Shown: piece after piece, positions 1 through 9,098 of the stretch
Layout: each line of letters opens with the position of its first letter
Numbering within the stretch: position 1 is the first letter of the stretch
Assembly (NCBI RefSeq): GCF_039524015.1
Contig: NZ_BAAAGF010000001.1
Location: forward strand, 1,409,799-1,473,798
Direction of reading: 5' to 3'
DNA length: 64,000 nt
DNA from: Gaetbulibacter_B jejuensis
GTDB taxonomy: Bacteria; Bacteroidota; Bacteroidia; Flavobacteriales; Flavobacteriaceae
Notes under the pieces: generated by a model
Database searches by the model: none
The model's input: only the letters and a program-made list of their open reading frames with translations
What the model was told of the DNA's origin: nothing
Position numbers and translations under genes: made by a program

Positions 1-345
1 GTATTTGGAGCCTCTATTAAGCCTAATAGATATTCAAACTATGCTGTAGAACGATTAGTGAATAATAAACATGAAGTAGTAGCTTATGGAAGCAAAAGCG
101 GGACGATTTCAGGAGTTGAAATTGATACTGAATTATTACCTTATAAAGATTTAAATACTGTTACACTTTATCTTAACCCAACGGTTCAAAAAGAATATTA
201 TGATTATATTATTGGGCTTAAACCTGAGCGAGTTATTTTTAACCCAGGAACAGAAAACGATGAGTTTTATAAATTATTAGATAAAAACAATATTCCTCAT
301 GAAGCGTCTTGTACTTTAGTGCTTTTGTCTACGAATCAATATTAA
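1..345 (+). CDS. CoA-binding domain protein, 5' end cut by the window
   Basis: The reading frame is open from base 1 and ends at the TAA at 343-345; the first visible residues, VFGASIKPNRYSNYAV, belong to the conserved nucleotide-binding start of the CoA_binding_2 (YccU-like) family, so only a short N-terminal piece is missing. A Rossmann-like fold binding a CoA-type cofactor is family knowledge; the substrate is unknown. The GTG at 58 is internal, not the start. The last 30 bases overlap the 3' end of the convergent symporter gene. Confidence 0.85.
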   Translation, partial: VFGASIKPNRYSNYAVERLVNNKHEVVAYGSKSGTISGVEIDTELLPYKDLNTVTLYLNPTVQKEYYDYIIGLKPERVIFNPGTENDEFYKLLDKNNIPHEASCTLVLLSTNQY

Positions 346-1764
346 TCCTAAATAGGTTAGTAACCCATTTATAATAAGGATTTCAAAGCCAATTTGATAA
401 CCGTTGAATAAAGTTTCGGAATAGGCGTTTAAAAGATAAGATACAATAGGAGCAATTATAGCAATAATCCATACATATTTGTCTTTTATTTGAGATTTGG
501 TTAGAATACCAAAAGCAAACAACCCAAGTAATGGTCCATAAGTGTAACCAGCAGCTTTAAATAATTCCCAGATAACAGAAACATCTTTAAAAATTAAATC
601 AAAAAGTATAATTACAAGTACTAAAACTATACTTGTGAAAATATGTACTGTTTTTCTAATTTTCTTTTGTTGTTCTTTTGGCTTTTTGTCTAGCTCAATA
701 ATATCAATGCAAAACGAAGTCGTTAGTGAAGTAAGCGCTGAGTCTGCACTAGAGTAAGCAGCAGCGATTAAACCAAGAATAAAAAATGCTGAAGTTATGA
801 CTCCTATTTCAGGTAGCATAGCTATGGTTGGAAAAAGGTCGTCTTTGTTTGCAGTAATACCATTTTGTTGTGCATATTGGGTAAGTAAAAGACCTAGTAC
901 TAAAAAGAGAATGTTTACAAAAATTAAAACCACACTAAAGCTTACCATGTTTTTTTGAGCTTCTTTTAGGTTTTTACAGGTTAGGTTTTTTTGCATCATA
1001 TCTTGGTCAAGTCCAGTCATGGTAATAGTTATGAACATACCTGCCAAAAAGCTTTTAACGAAATATTGAGCATCATTTGCATCTTCAAAAAAGAATACTT
1101 TACTCATTGAACTTTCCTTTACATTGCTATAAATATCAGAAACATTATTTAAGTCTAGTGCAGATGCTAAAAACACAATAGTAACAATTACTGAAACCAA
1201 CATAAAAAGTGTTTGAAGCGTATCAGTAAATATGATGGTTTTAATTCCGCCTTTAAAAGTATAGAGCCAAATAAGCGCAATAGTGATGATAACCGTTATA
1301 AAAAAAGGAATTTCAAACTGATTAAAAATTAGTAGTTGTAGCACTTTTGCCACTAAAAATAAACGAAATGCAGCACCAACAGTTCTTGAAATTAAAAAAG
1401 CAACAGAACCAGTTTTATAACTCGTGTTTCCAAATCTATCTCTTAAATAGGTGTAAATTGAAGTTAGGTTTAGCCTGTAGTAAATAGGTAGTAGTACATA
1501 GGCAATTACTAGGTAGCCAAACAAATACCCAAAAACAACTTGTAAATATCCAAACTGCTTACTCTCTACAGCTCCAGGAACCGAAATAAAAGTAACTCCC
1601 GAAAGCGAAGCTCCAATCATTCCAAAAGCAACAAGGTACCAAGGAGCAGATTTATTGGCTTTAAAGAACGCTTCGTTAGAATCTTCTTTACTTGTGAAGT
1701 AAGAAATTAAAATTAATACGACAAAGTAACCAATGATAAGTAGCGCTATTGAACTAGGAGACAT
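316..1764 (-). CDS. sodium:solute symporter (SSS family)
   Basis: A 482-residue, very hydrophobic protein with about 13 predicted membrane segments. The first helices carry GMIGASLSGVTFISVPG, the unwound TM1-type segment typical of the SSS family (LeuT fold, sodium-coupled uptake in the inner membrane). Full family length; starts at an ATG on the minus strand. The substrate cannot be told from sequence. Its 3' end overlaps the CoA-binding gene by 30 bases, and 83 bases separate it from the divergent BNR-repeat gene. Confidence 0.88.
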   Translation of the reverse strand: MSPSSIALLIIGYFVVLILISYFTSKEDSNEAFFKANKSAPWYLVAFGMIGASLSGVTFISVPGAVESKQFGYLQVVFGYLFGYLVIAYVLLPIYYRLNLTSIYTYLRDRFGNTSYKTGSVAFLISRTVGAAFRLFLVAKVLQLLIFNQFEIPFFITVIITIALIWLYTFKGGIKTIIFTDTLQTLFMLVSVIVTIVFLASALDLNNVSDIYSNVKESSMSKVFFFEDANDAQYFVKSFLAGMFITITMTGLDQDMMQKNLTCKNLKEAQKNMVSFSVVLIFVNILFLVLGLLLTQYAQQNGITANKDDLFPTIAMLPEIGVITSAFFILGLIAAAYSSADSALTSLTTSFCIDIIELDKKPKEQQKKIRKTVHIFTSIVLVLVIILFDLIFKDVSVIWELFKAAGYTYGPLLGLFAFGILTKSQIKDKYVWIIAIIAPIVSYLLNAYSETLFNGYQIGFEILIINGLLTYLGLILIRRQKH

Positions 1765-1847
1765 AAAAATGAAATATTAACAATACTATTGTTTTTAAAA
1801 TACTATTTTTGAAAAATTTAATAAAACACAATATTAACTAAATTAAA

Positions 1848-4370
1848 ATGAAAAAAATTTACATTTCTTTAGTTTTCTCATTATTCATGATGACATCTTG
1901 GTCTCAAGAATATAAAAGAATGATGGATGCAGGTACCTACACTGTAGAAGAAATCATAGCTGAGGCTGAAGCTTATTTTGCAATTGAAGGAACTGGACAA
2001 GGCAAAGGTTACAAACCTTACAAAAGATGGGAATACCAAGCCTTGAGAAATATGGATGAAAACGGAATGCTTAAAACGCCTGAGTTTTATTTTGAAGAAC
2101 TTGAAAACTACAATAATTATATTAATCAAAATTCAGGATTAGCAAGAACTACTGTTGGTACTTGGGAGCAATTAGGACCAACAAATTGGAACCAAACAAG
2201 TGGATGGAATCCAGGAGTAGGAAGAGTAACATCTATTGCTGTAGATGCTTCAAACTCTAGTCATATTATTGCAGGAGCAAACTCTGGAGGTGTATGGAAA
2301 ACTCTTGATGGAGGCGCTACTTGGGAGGTATTAACAGACAATATGTCGAATTTATATGTATATGCATTAGCAATAGATCCTAATGATTCATCAACATATT
2401 ATTGGGGAACCACAAGCGGAAATATATTTAAGTCTACTGATGCAGGAGCTACATGGAATTTCTGGTCTGATACTGGAAATGGAAGTGTAAATAAAATCAT
2501 TATTGATCCTGCAAATTCTAACAAAATGTATTGCAGTGTGCAAAGTGGAGGTATTTTTAAATCTTCAAATGCTGGAGCTAACTGGACATTAATAAACGAG
2601 TCTGCAACAAATGGTTATGATGTTGAGTTTAAACCAGGAGATTCTAATACCATTTATGCTTCAGGGCAAGGTGTATTTGTGTCAACAGATGGAGGAACTA
2701 ACTTTTCTGAAATTACAGGTGTATTTTCAAATGGACCTAAGATGATAGGTGTTTCAGCTAATAGTCCTTCAACAGTATATGTTATTGAAGCCAGTGGAAG
2801 TGCATTCGGAAGCTTGTACAAATCGACAGATAGTGCTGTTACTTTTAGTGAGTTAGACCACGATGGTAAAAATTATTTTGGATATAGCTCTGACCCTGAA
2901 GATCCAAGCGATGTTGGTGCTGGTCAAGCACCTAGAGATATGGATATAACAGTTAATCCAGCAGATGTAAATGAAGTGCATATTGCTGGTATTAATACGT
3001 GGCGATCTTTAGATGGAGGTGTTTCATTCAATATTTCTTCTCAATGGGTTCCACAGAATGCTGCAGCACAGGGGATTGGGTATTGTCATGCTGATGTAGA
3101 TATTTTGGAGTTTGTAGGTGATAAGTTATATGCAGGAACTGATGGAGGTATTTATGTTGCTAATAACCCTTCTTCAGCATTAACAGCAAATTTTTATACT
3201 GATTTATCTGCTGGAATGAGTATCAAGCAGTTTTATAAGTTTGGTATTACGCAGTCTGATCCTGTAATTATTAGTGGAGGGTCTCAAGATAATGGAACAT
3301 CAGCGTATTTGGCTAATGGAGATTGGATTGATTGGTTAGGCGCAGATGGAATGGAGTCGTTTGTTGATAAGAATAATAGCAATATAATGTATGGTACTTC
3401 TCAATATGGTACTACATACAAAACTATTAATGGAGGATCAAACATATCTAATTTAGTTAAGCCTGACGGAAAAGGAGGTCAAAACTTTTACAATTGGGTT
3501 GTGCCTTTTGAGCAAGATCCACTTGTTCAAAATACTATTTATATTGCTTTTGACGAGGTTTATATGTCTACTAATGGAGGTACAAGTTGGACTTCAGTGT
3601 CGCAAAATTTTGGTGCCAACATAGACAATTTAAAAGTAGCGCCTTCAAATAGTAGCTACATGTACTTGTCAATAAATGGAAACTTATATAAAAATACTTT
3701 TGTAGGTATTGTTAATAGTTGGTCGCAGCTCTCTGGGTTTTCGGGTTCTGTAAATTCGATAGCAATTCATCCAACAGATCCAAATAAAGTAGCAATAGCT
3801 ACAACATCTACTCAAAAAGTATATGTGTCTTCAAATGGAGGAATAACTTGGACACCTTATGGATTTGATTTACCTAACTTTAGCGCTCAGGCTTTAACCT
3901 GGCATGACAATGGTGAGGATGGTTTATACTTAGGGATGAACTATGGTGTATATTATATTGATAATACTACAGGAAATAGCTGGCAGCCATTTAGCAATAA
4001 CTTACCTAATGTAATTATTAGCGAGCTTGAAATAAATACAGTTGAAAACAAAATTTATGCAGCTACTTACGGTAGAGGTGTGTGGAGATCTAATTTGTAT
4101 GATGCTAGCTTAAGTGTTAGTGAGTTTGATTTACAATCGTTAAATATGTACCCTAACCCAGCAAAAACTCAAATTAATCTAAGTTGGGATAAAGGAGATG
4201 ACGTGTCAATAAGAATCTATAACTCTATTGGTAAATTAATGTACTATGCTAAGGATGAAAATCTTTTAGATACTTACACAATAGATGTTGCTCAATACGC
4301 TTCTGGTCTTTATTTTGTTAAAGTAAACACCTTAAATGGAGTGGTAACTAAAAAGCTTATTATAGAATAA
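1848..4370 (+). CDS. BNR/sortilin-like beta-propeller protein with T9SS type A signal
   Basis: 840 residues. An N-terminal signal peptide (about 1-19, ending TSWSQ) is followed by a region with many Asp-box loops of the S/T-x-D/N-x-G-x-x-W kind (TLDGGATWEV, STDAGATWNF, SSNAGANWTL, STNGGTSWTS, SSNGGITWTP), as in VPS10/sortilin-like and BNR propellers. The last ~80 residues (LNMYPNPAKTQINLSW onward, ending KKLIIE) are a Por-secretion-system type A sorting domain, so export by T9SS to the cell surface or medium is expected. No glycosidase catalytic residues could be identified; an adhesion or peptidase-accessory role is equally possible. Monocistronic, followed by a strong terminator. Confidence 0.9.
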   Translation: MKKIYISLVFSLFMMTSWSQEYKRMMDAGTYTVEEIIAEAEAYFAIEGTGQGKGYKPYKRWEYQALRNMDENGMLKTPEFYFEELENYNNYINQNSGLARTTVGTWEQLGPTNWNQTSGWNPGVGRVTSIAVDASNSSHIIAGANSGGVWKTLDGGATWEVLTDNMSNLYVYALAIDPNDSSTYYWGTTSGNIFKSTDAGATWNFWSDTGNGSVNKIIIDPANSNKMYCSVQSGGIFKSSNAGANWTLINESATNGYDVEFKPGDSNTIYASGQGVFVSTDGGTNFSEITGVFSNGPKMIGVSANSPSTVYVIEASGSAFGSLYKSTDSAVTFSELDHDGKNYFGYSSDPEDPSDVGAGQAPRDMDITVNPADVNEVHIAGINTWRSLDGGVSFNISSQWVPQNAAAQGIGYCHADVDILEFVGDKLYAGTDGGIYVANNPSSALTANFYTDLSAGMSIKQFYKFGITQSDPVIISGGSQDNGTSAYLANGDWIDWLGADGMESFVDKNNSNIMYGTSQYGTTYKTINGGSNISNLVKPDGKGGQNFYNWVVPFEQDPLVQNTIYIAFDEVYMSTNGGTSWTSVSQNFGANIDNLKVAPSNSSYMYLSINGNLYKNTFVGIVNSWSQLSGFSGSVNSIAIHPTDPNKVAIATTSTQKVYVSSNGGITWTPYGFDLPNFSAQALTWHDNGEDGLYLGMNYGVYYIDNTTGNSWQPFSNNLPNVIISELEINTVENKIYAATYGRGVWRSNLYDASLSVSEFDLQSLNMYPNPAKTQINLSWDKGDDVSIRIYNSIGKLMYYAKDENLLDTYTIDVAQYASGLYFVKVNTLNGVVTKKLIIE

Positions 4371-4390
4371 AGCTTTATAAAACATTATAA

Positions 4391-4425
4391 AAACCCAATA
4401 CTGTAAAAAGAGTATTGGGTTTTTT
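4391..4425 (+). terminator. intrinsic terminator after the BNR-repeat gene
   Basis: An 11-bp perfect stem (AACCCAATACT at 4392-4402 with AGTATTGGGTT at 4411-4421) with an 8-nt loop, followed by a T run. Confidence 0.9.
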
Positions 4426-4451
4426 GTAAGTAATAAACTCATAAATTGTAG

Positions 4452-4459
4452 TACCTTTG
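4452..4459 (+). promoter_or_regulatory. recR promoter -7 element, next to the start codon
   Basis: TACCTTTG matches the Bacteroidetes -7 consensus TAnnTTTG. Only 5 nt separate it from the recR ATG, so the transcript is predicted to start at or beside the start codon. Confidence 0.65.
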
Positions 4460-4464
4460 CTTGT

Positions 4465-5082
4465 ATGGAATTTTCTTCAAAATTATTAGAAAAAGCTGTT
4501 GATGAAATGTCTCAATTACCAGGTGTTGGTAAGCGTACTGCGTTACGTTTAGTACTGCATTTATTGGGACAGCCAAAAGAAAATACATTACAGTTAGCCG
4601 AAGCATTAAGCACTATGCGTAATGATATTAAGTTTTGTAAAAACTGTAATAATATTAGCGATACCGATTTGTGCGAAATTTGCTCAAACCCTAATAGAGT
4701 AGAAGATGTTATTTGTGTAGTTGAAGATATTAGGGATGTAATGGCAATTGAAAACACAAGTTCTTTTAAAGGATTGTATCATGTGCTTGGAGGCAAAATT
4801 TCTCCTATGGATGGTGTTGGTCCTAACGATTTAAACATTGAACCATTGGTTCAAAAAGCTAGAGAAGGAAAAATCAAAGAGCTTATTTTTGCCTTAGGTT
4901 CAACTATGGAAGGCGATACCACTAATTTCTATATTTATAAGCAAATACAGGAGTTTAATATCACTACATCTACTATTGCTAGAGGTATTTCGGTAGGTAA
5001 TGAGTTAGAATATACTGACGAAATCACCTTAGGTAGAAGTATCATTAACAGAATTCCTTTTGAAACCTCTTTAAAATCGTAA
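4465..5082 (+). CDS. recR: recombination protein RecR
   Basis: 205 residues, the usual RecR length. A helix-hairpin-helix (LPGVGKRTALRL, 18-29), a four-cysteine zinc finger (C58, C61, C70, C73) and a Toprim domain (VVEDIRDVMAIE onward) are all present. RecR works with RecO and RecF in loading RecA on gapped DNA; that role is family knowledge. It is followed after 7 nt by a glycosyltransferase gene, probably co-transcribed but without an obvious shared function. Confidence 0.97.
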   Translation: MEFSSKLLEKAVDEMSQLPGVGKRTALRLVLHLLGQPKENTLQLAEALSTMRNDIKFCKNCNNISDTDLCEICSNPNRVEDVICVVEDIRDVMAIENTSSFKGLYHVLGGKISPMDGVGPNDLNIEPLVQKAREGKIKELIFALGSTMEGDTTNFYIYKQIQEFNITTSTIARGISVGNELEYTDEITLGRSIINRIPFETSLKS

Positions 5083-5089
5083 AGTTATA

Positions 5090-6220
5090 TTGAAATTATC
5101 AGTTGTCATATTAAACTATAATGTGCAATACTTTTTAGAATCCTGTTTAAAAAGTGTTCAAAAAGCTATTGATGGTATTGAAGCTGAAATAATTGTAGTA
5201 GATAACAACTCTAGTGATAGAAGTTGTGATATGGTAAAAACGCATTTTCCTGATGTTGTTTTAATAGAGAATAAAGAAAATTCAGGATTTTCCAAAGGAA
5301 ATAATATTGGTGTATCACAAGCCAAAGGAGAGTACTTATGTATTTTAAATCCAGATACGATTGTTGCTGAAGACACATTTAAGATACTTTTAGAGTTTGC
5401 TAATGGCATTGAAAACTTAGGTGTTTTAGGTTGCAGGTTAGTAGATGGTACAGGTCACTTTTTACCAGAAAGCAAGCGAAACATCCCAAAACCCAATGTA
5501 GCGCTTAAAAAGCTGCTTGGTAAACCTCAATCGTATTATGCAACACAAATTGGAGAAGAAGCGATAGGTGAAGTTCCTATTTTTGTTGGTGCTTTTATGA
5601 TATTGAAAAAAGAGGTGTATAAAGAAGTAGGTGGGTTTGATGAGGACTATTTTATGTATGGAGAAGATGTGGATTTATCATACAAAGTCCTAAAAGCTGG
5701 TTATGACAACTATTATAATGGTAACACTACTATTATTCATTATAAAGGTGAGAGCACATTAAAAGACCTTAACTATGCCAAGCGTTTTTATGGTGCAATG
5801 CAAATTTTTTACAAAAAGCATTTTAAAAGCAATTTTATATTCAATTCATTGGTTTGGTTAGGAATTAGAGGTGCTTATTTAATGCGATCTGAACCTATAG
5901 TTGCTAAGAACAGAATAGATAGTTATACATTAGTTTCTAAAGATATTCCTAGAGGTTTAAAAGAAGCTTTAAACAAACCTATTACACAGGTGATATCAAT
6001 TGATACGGTTGAAGAGTATACCGAAATAATTTTTGATGCTGAATTTGTAACCTATAAATCTATAATTGAGCATATTTCAAATCCTGAAATTAATAATAAG
6101 GCATTTTTTAAGATTTTACCAAAAAATGCTAATTTTATCATCGGAAGCAATAGCTCTAAAAACAGAGGTGAGGTTATCCATTTTAAAAAAAGATTAATTG
6201 AAGAAACAACAATAGATTAG
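5090..6220 (+). CDS. family 2 glycosyltransferase (rhamnosyltransferase-like)
   Basis: 376 residues, starting at TTG (5090-5092) 7 nt after recR; this start gives the classic GT2 beginning MKLSVVILNYNV. Other family marks are VVDNNSSD, the NSGFSKGNN motif, NPDT (DxD-like metal site) and GEDVDLSYKVLKAGY near 200, the acceptor-side E-D motif of WbbL-type transferases. The C-terminal ~120 residues are less conserved. It likely adds a sugar to a surface polysaccharide or lipid-linked oligosaccharide on the cytoplasmic side; donor and acceptor are unknown. Confidence 0.9.
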   Translation: MKLSVVILNYNVQYFLESCLKSVQKAIDGIEAEIIVVDNNSSDRSCDMVKTHFPDVVLIENKENSGFSKGNNIGVSQAKGEYLCILNPDTIVAEDTFKILLEFANGIENLGVLGCRLVDGTGHFLPESKRNIPKPNVALKKLLGKPQSYYATQIGEEAIGEVPIFVGAFMILKKEVYKEVGGFDEDYFMYGEDVDLSYKVLKAGYDNYYNGNTTIIHYKGESTLKDLNYAKRFYGAMQIFYKKHFKSNFIFNSLVWLGIRGAYLMRSEPIVAKNRIDSYTLVSKDIPRGLKEALNKPITQVISIDTVEEYTEIIFDAEFVTYKSIIEHISNPEINNKAFFKILPKNANFIIGSNSSKNRGEVIHFKKRLIEETTID

Positions 6221-6232
6221 ATGTTTTTTTAT

Positions 6233-6240
6233 TAATTTTG
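6233..6240 (+). promoter_or_regulatory. promoter -7 element of the E2 gene
   Basis: TAATTTTG matches TAnnTTTG and lies 37 nt before the ATG. No TTG was found at the expected -33 distance. Confidence 0.5.
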
Positions 6241-6277
6241 CAAACGAAAAACCCAAAAACACTTTTTCATTATTAAT

Positions 6278-7600
6278 ATGGCAAAATTTGAATTAAAACT
6301 CCCTAAGATGGGAGAAAGCGTAGCAGAAGCAACAATAACATCTTGGTTAAAAGAAGTTGGTGATACTATTGAGGCTGATGAGGCTGTTCTTGAAATTGCT
6401 ACAGATAAAGTGGATAGTGAAGTTCCAAGTGAAGTAGATGGTGTTTTAGTAGAAAAACTTTTCAATGCTGATGATGTTGTGCAAGTTGGTCAAACTATTG
6501 CTATTATTGAAACTGAAGGAGAAGTTTCAGCTGAGGCTCCTGCTGTAACTACTGAGCCTGTTAAAGAAGAGGCAGCTGAACAAGTAGCAGTTGCTGAAGT
6601 TGCAAAAACCGTTGAGGTTGCTAAAGAAACTGTAGCTCCTGTAGTATCTTCTGGAGACCGTTTTTATTCGCCATTAGTAAAAAATATGGCAAAACAAGAA
6701 GGTATTAGTCAAGCAGAATTAGATGCTATTCCTGGTACAGGAAAAGAAGGACGTGTCACCAAAAGTGATATGTTATCTTATATTGAAAATAGAGACTCAC
6801 AACCTAAACCTGTTCAAGAAGTAGCTAAAGTAGCTCCAACGCAAAACAATGGAGTTGCACAACCAAAAGCTGCTCCAGTAGTAAGTAGTGGAGACGATGA
6901 GATTATTGAAATGACTAGAATGGGCAAATTAATTGCACATCATATGGTGGAGTCAGTACAAACTTCTGCTCACGTGCAAAGTTTTATTGAAGCTGATGTT
7001 ACTAAAATATGGAACTGGAGAAAAAAGGTGAAAGATGCTTTCCTAAAGAGAGAAGGTGAAAATCTAACCTTTACACCAATTTTTATGGAAGCTGTGGCTA
7101 AAGCATTAAGAGATTTTCCTATGATGAATATTTCAGTTCAAGGCGATAGCATCATTAAGAAAAAACATATCAATTTAGGTATGGCAGCTGCATTACCAGA
7201 TGGAAACCTTATTGTGCCAGTTATAAAAGATGCAGACCAACTTAACTTGGTTGGTATGACCAAAAAAGTAAATGACTTAGCAACTAGAGCAAGAGATAAT
7301 AAATTAAAACCAGACGATATACAAGGAGGAACCTATACTGTAACTAATGTAGGAACCTTTGGTAGTATTATGGGAACACCAATAATTAATCAACCTCAAG
7401 TAGGTATTTTAGCACTAGGAGCTATCCGAAAAGTACCTGCAGTTGTTGAAACTCCTGAAGGTGATTTTATTGGAATTCGTTATAAAATGTTCCTATCGCA
7501 CTCTTATGACCATAGAGTTGTAAATGGAGCGTTAGGAGGACAATTTGTTAAGGCTGTAAAAGATTATCTTGAAGCTTGGGATTCTAACAGAGAAATTTAA
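6278..7600 (+). CDS. dihydrolipoamide acyltransferase, E2 of a 2-oxoacid dehydrogenase complex
   Basis: 440 residues. One lipoyl domain (1-80, lipoyl lysine K44 in ATDKVDSE), a Glu/Val/Ala-rich linker, a peripheral-subunit-binding domain (about 128-168, containing the GTGKEGRVTKSDM motif), a second linker, and the catalytic domain from about 210. The catalytic histidine is H412 in YDHRVVNGALGG; the residue four places on is Asn416, where the family motif HxxxDG usually has Asp. A single lipoyl domain and this architecture fit a branched-chain 2-oxoacid or 2-oxoglutarate E2; no E1 or E3 gene lies nearby, so the complex cannot be fixed. Confidence 0.9.
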   Translation: MAKFELKLPKMGESVAEATITSWLKEVGDTIEADEAVLEIATDKVDSEVPSEVDGVLVEKLFNADDVVQVGQTIAIIETEGEVSAEAPAVTTEPVKEEAAEQVAVAEVAKTVEVAKETVAPVVSSGDRFYSPLVKNMAKQEGISQAELDAIPGTGKEGRVTKSDMLSYIENRDSQPKPVQEVAKVAPTQNNGVAQPKAAPVVSSGDDEIIEMTRMGKLIAHHMVESVQTSAHVQSFIEADVTKIWNWRKKVKDAFLKREGENLTFTPIFMEAVAKALRDFPMMNISVQGDSIIKKKHINLGMAAALPDGNLIVPVIKDADQLNLVGMTKKVNDLATRARDNKLKPDDIQGGTYTVTNVGTFGSIMGTPIINQPQVGILALGAIRKVPAVVETPEGDFIGIRYKMFLSHSYDHRVVNGALGGQFVKAVKDYLEAWDSNREI

Positions 7601-7620
7601 AATTCTATAAATCATATAAA

Positions 7621-7650
7621 AAAAGCACAATCCTAGATTGTGCTTTTTTT
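7621..7650. terminator. bidirectional terminator between the E2 and photolyase genes
   Basis: A 12-bp perfect stem (AAAAGCACAATC, loop CTA, GATTGTGCTTTT) flanked by A and T runs, lying between two convergent genes and able to stop transcription from both sides. Confidence 0.9.
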
Positions 7651-7655
7651 ATGTC

Positions 7656-8948
7656 TTAAGTGTTATTTAGTCCTACTTTGTAGGTTTCAATAGCACGTTC
7701 TCTAGCGTCTTTATGTTCTACCATTGGTGGAGGATATTCTAAAGAGTTTAGTTCTGGAATCCACGAATTGATATAAGTTAATTTAGGGTCAAATTTCTTT
7801 ATTTGTGTTGTGGGATTAAATACTCTAAAGTATGGAGCAGCATCACAACCAGTTCCTGCAGCCCATTGCCAATTGCCATTGTTTGAAGACAGTTCATAAT
7901 CTAATAGCTTTTCAGCAAAATAGGCTTCTCCCCATTTCCAGTCAATTAATAAATGTTTACATAAAAAACCGGCAACAACCATTCTAACTCGATTGTGCAT
8001 GTAGCCTGTAGCGTTCAATTCTCTCATGCCAGCATCAACCATTGGGTAACCTGTTTGTCCTTTTTTCCACTTTTCAAATTCTTCAGTATTGTTTCTCCAT
8101 TTTATGTTATCATACTTGCTTTTAAAGTTTGAGTCCACAACTTTAGGAAAGTGAAAAAGAATTTGCATGAAAAATTCACGCCATATGAGTTCGTTTAAAA
8201 AGGCTTGATGTTTTAATGTTTTTTTAATAACCTTTCTAATACTAATAGTGCCAAATCTTAAATGAGGTGATAAATGGCTCGTTTGGTCTAAAGCTGGAAA
8301 ATCTCTTACTTTTTTATAATCTTCTAGAGATTCTAAATCGTAGTCTTTAACTGTAATAGAAGAACGTTTAAAACCTAATTCAGATAGCGATGGTAGTTTA
8401 AAATCAGAATCTAAAAAATTAGTTTCAGAGTTTGAAGCGTAAGAATTTAAATGTTTAGTATTAAAATTTTCAAGCCACTTGTTTTTGTAAGGTGTGTAAA
8501 CAGTGTAAGGTGTATTGTCGGCTTTTAATACTTCATTTTTTTCAAAAATAACCTGGTCTTTTAATAAGGTAAAGTTAACATCATGTTTTGCTAGCAATTG
8601 TTTAACGTTCTTATCTCTAGTAATAGCATAAGGTTCGTAATCTTCATTAGCAAAAACGGTTTGTACATCAAACGTATTTACAATCTCTTCCCATACTTTA
8701 ATTGGATCTCCAACTTTGCAATACAAACTTTTTGAGTGCGATTTTAAGCTGTTGGATAGTTGGGTAAGTAAATTATGAATAAATGTAACTCTAGAGTCAG
8801 CTTCATCCAATTCTTCAATAATATTGGTGTCAAAAATAAAAACAGGAAGTACAGGATATTCGCTTTGTTGAGCTTTCCATAAGGCATGATTGTCTTCAAA
8901 GCGTAAATCTCTTCTAAACCAAAATAGTGTAACTTTTTCTTTGATAAT
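7656..8948 (-). CDS. cryptochrome/DNA photolyase family protein, apparent ATT start
   Basis: About 430 residues in one open frame. The N-terminus (KEKVTLFWFRRDLRFEDNHA) is the conserved photolyase beginning, but it lies upstream of the first TTG (8810) and no ATG, GTG or TTG is in frame before the upstream TGA. The best start is ATT at 8948-8946, giving (M)IKEKVTLFWFRRD. The C-terminal FAD domain is complete: LIWREFFMQ, a GYPMVDAGMRELNATGYMHNR stretch, and SSNNGNWQWAAGTGCDA. Members repair pyrimidine dimers with blue light or act as light sensors; which one applies here is not resolved. Other readings are a lost start codon (incipient pseudogene) or a sequence error. Confidence 0.82.
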   Translation of the reverse strand: MIKEKVTLFWFRRDLRFEDNHALWKAQQSEYPVLPVFIFDTNIIEELDEADSRVTFIHNLLTQLSNSLKSHSKSLYCKVGDPIKVWEEIVNTFDVQTVFANEDYEPYAITRDKNVKQLLAKHDVNFTLLKDQVIFEKNEVLKADNTPYTVYTPYKNKWLENFNTKHLNSYASNSETNFLDSDFKLPSLSELGFKRSSITVKDYDLESLEDYKKVRDFPALDQTSHLSPHLRFGTISIRKVIKKTLKHQAFLNELIWREFFMQILFHFPKVVDSNFKSKYDNIKWRNNTEEFEKWKKGQTGYPMVDAGMRELNATGYMHNRVRMVVAGFLCKHLLIDWKWGEAYFAEKLLDYELSSNNGNWQWAAGTGCDAAPYFRVFNPTTQIKKFDPKLTYINSWIPELNSLEYPPPMVEHKDARERAIETYKVGLNNT

Positions 8949-9028
8949 TAATGTGTTAAATGCAATTTTGAATCATAAAATATCGTTTCAAAACTGTTTG
9001 TTGAGTATTAAAACGAATTTCGGTTAAT

Positions 9029-9047
9029 TATTTGATAAAATCAAATA
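9029..9047. repeat. inverted repeat in the photolyase/exonuclease divergent region
   Basis: TATTTGA-N5-TCAAATA, a perfect 7-bp inverted repeat with a 5-nt spacer, placed between divergent genes. It could be an operator for a dimeric regulator; AT-richness makes a chance origin possible. Confidence 0.35.
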
Positions 9048-9074
9048 CCGTACTCAAGGTTTGTTTTATCTCAT

Positions 9075-9082
9075 TATCTTTG
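9075..9082 (+). promoter_or_regulatory. promoter -7 element of the exonuclease gene
   Basis: TATCTTTG matches TAnnTTTG, 16 nt upstream of the ATG. Confidence 0.55.
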
Positions 9083-9098
9083 CCTAAAAATTAATAAC

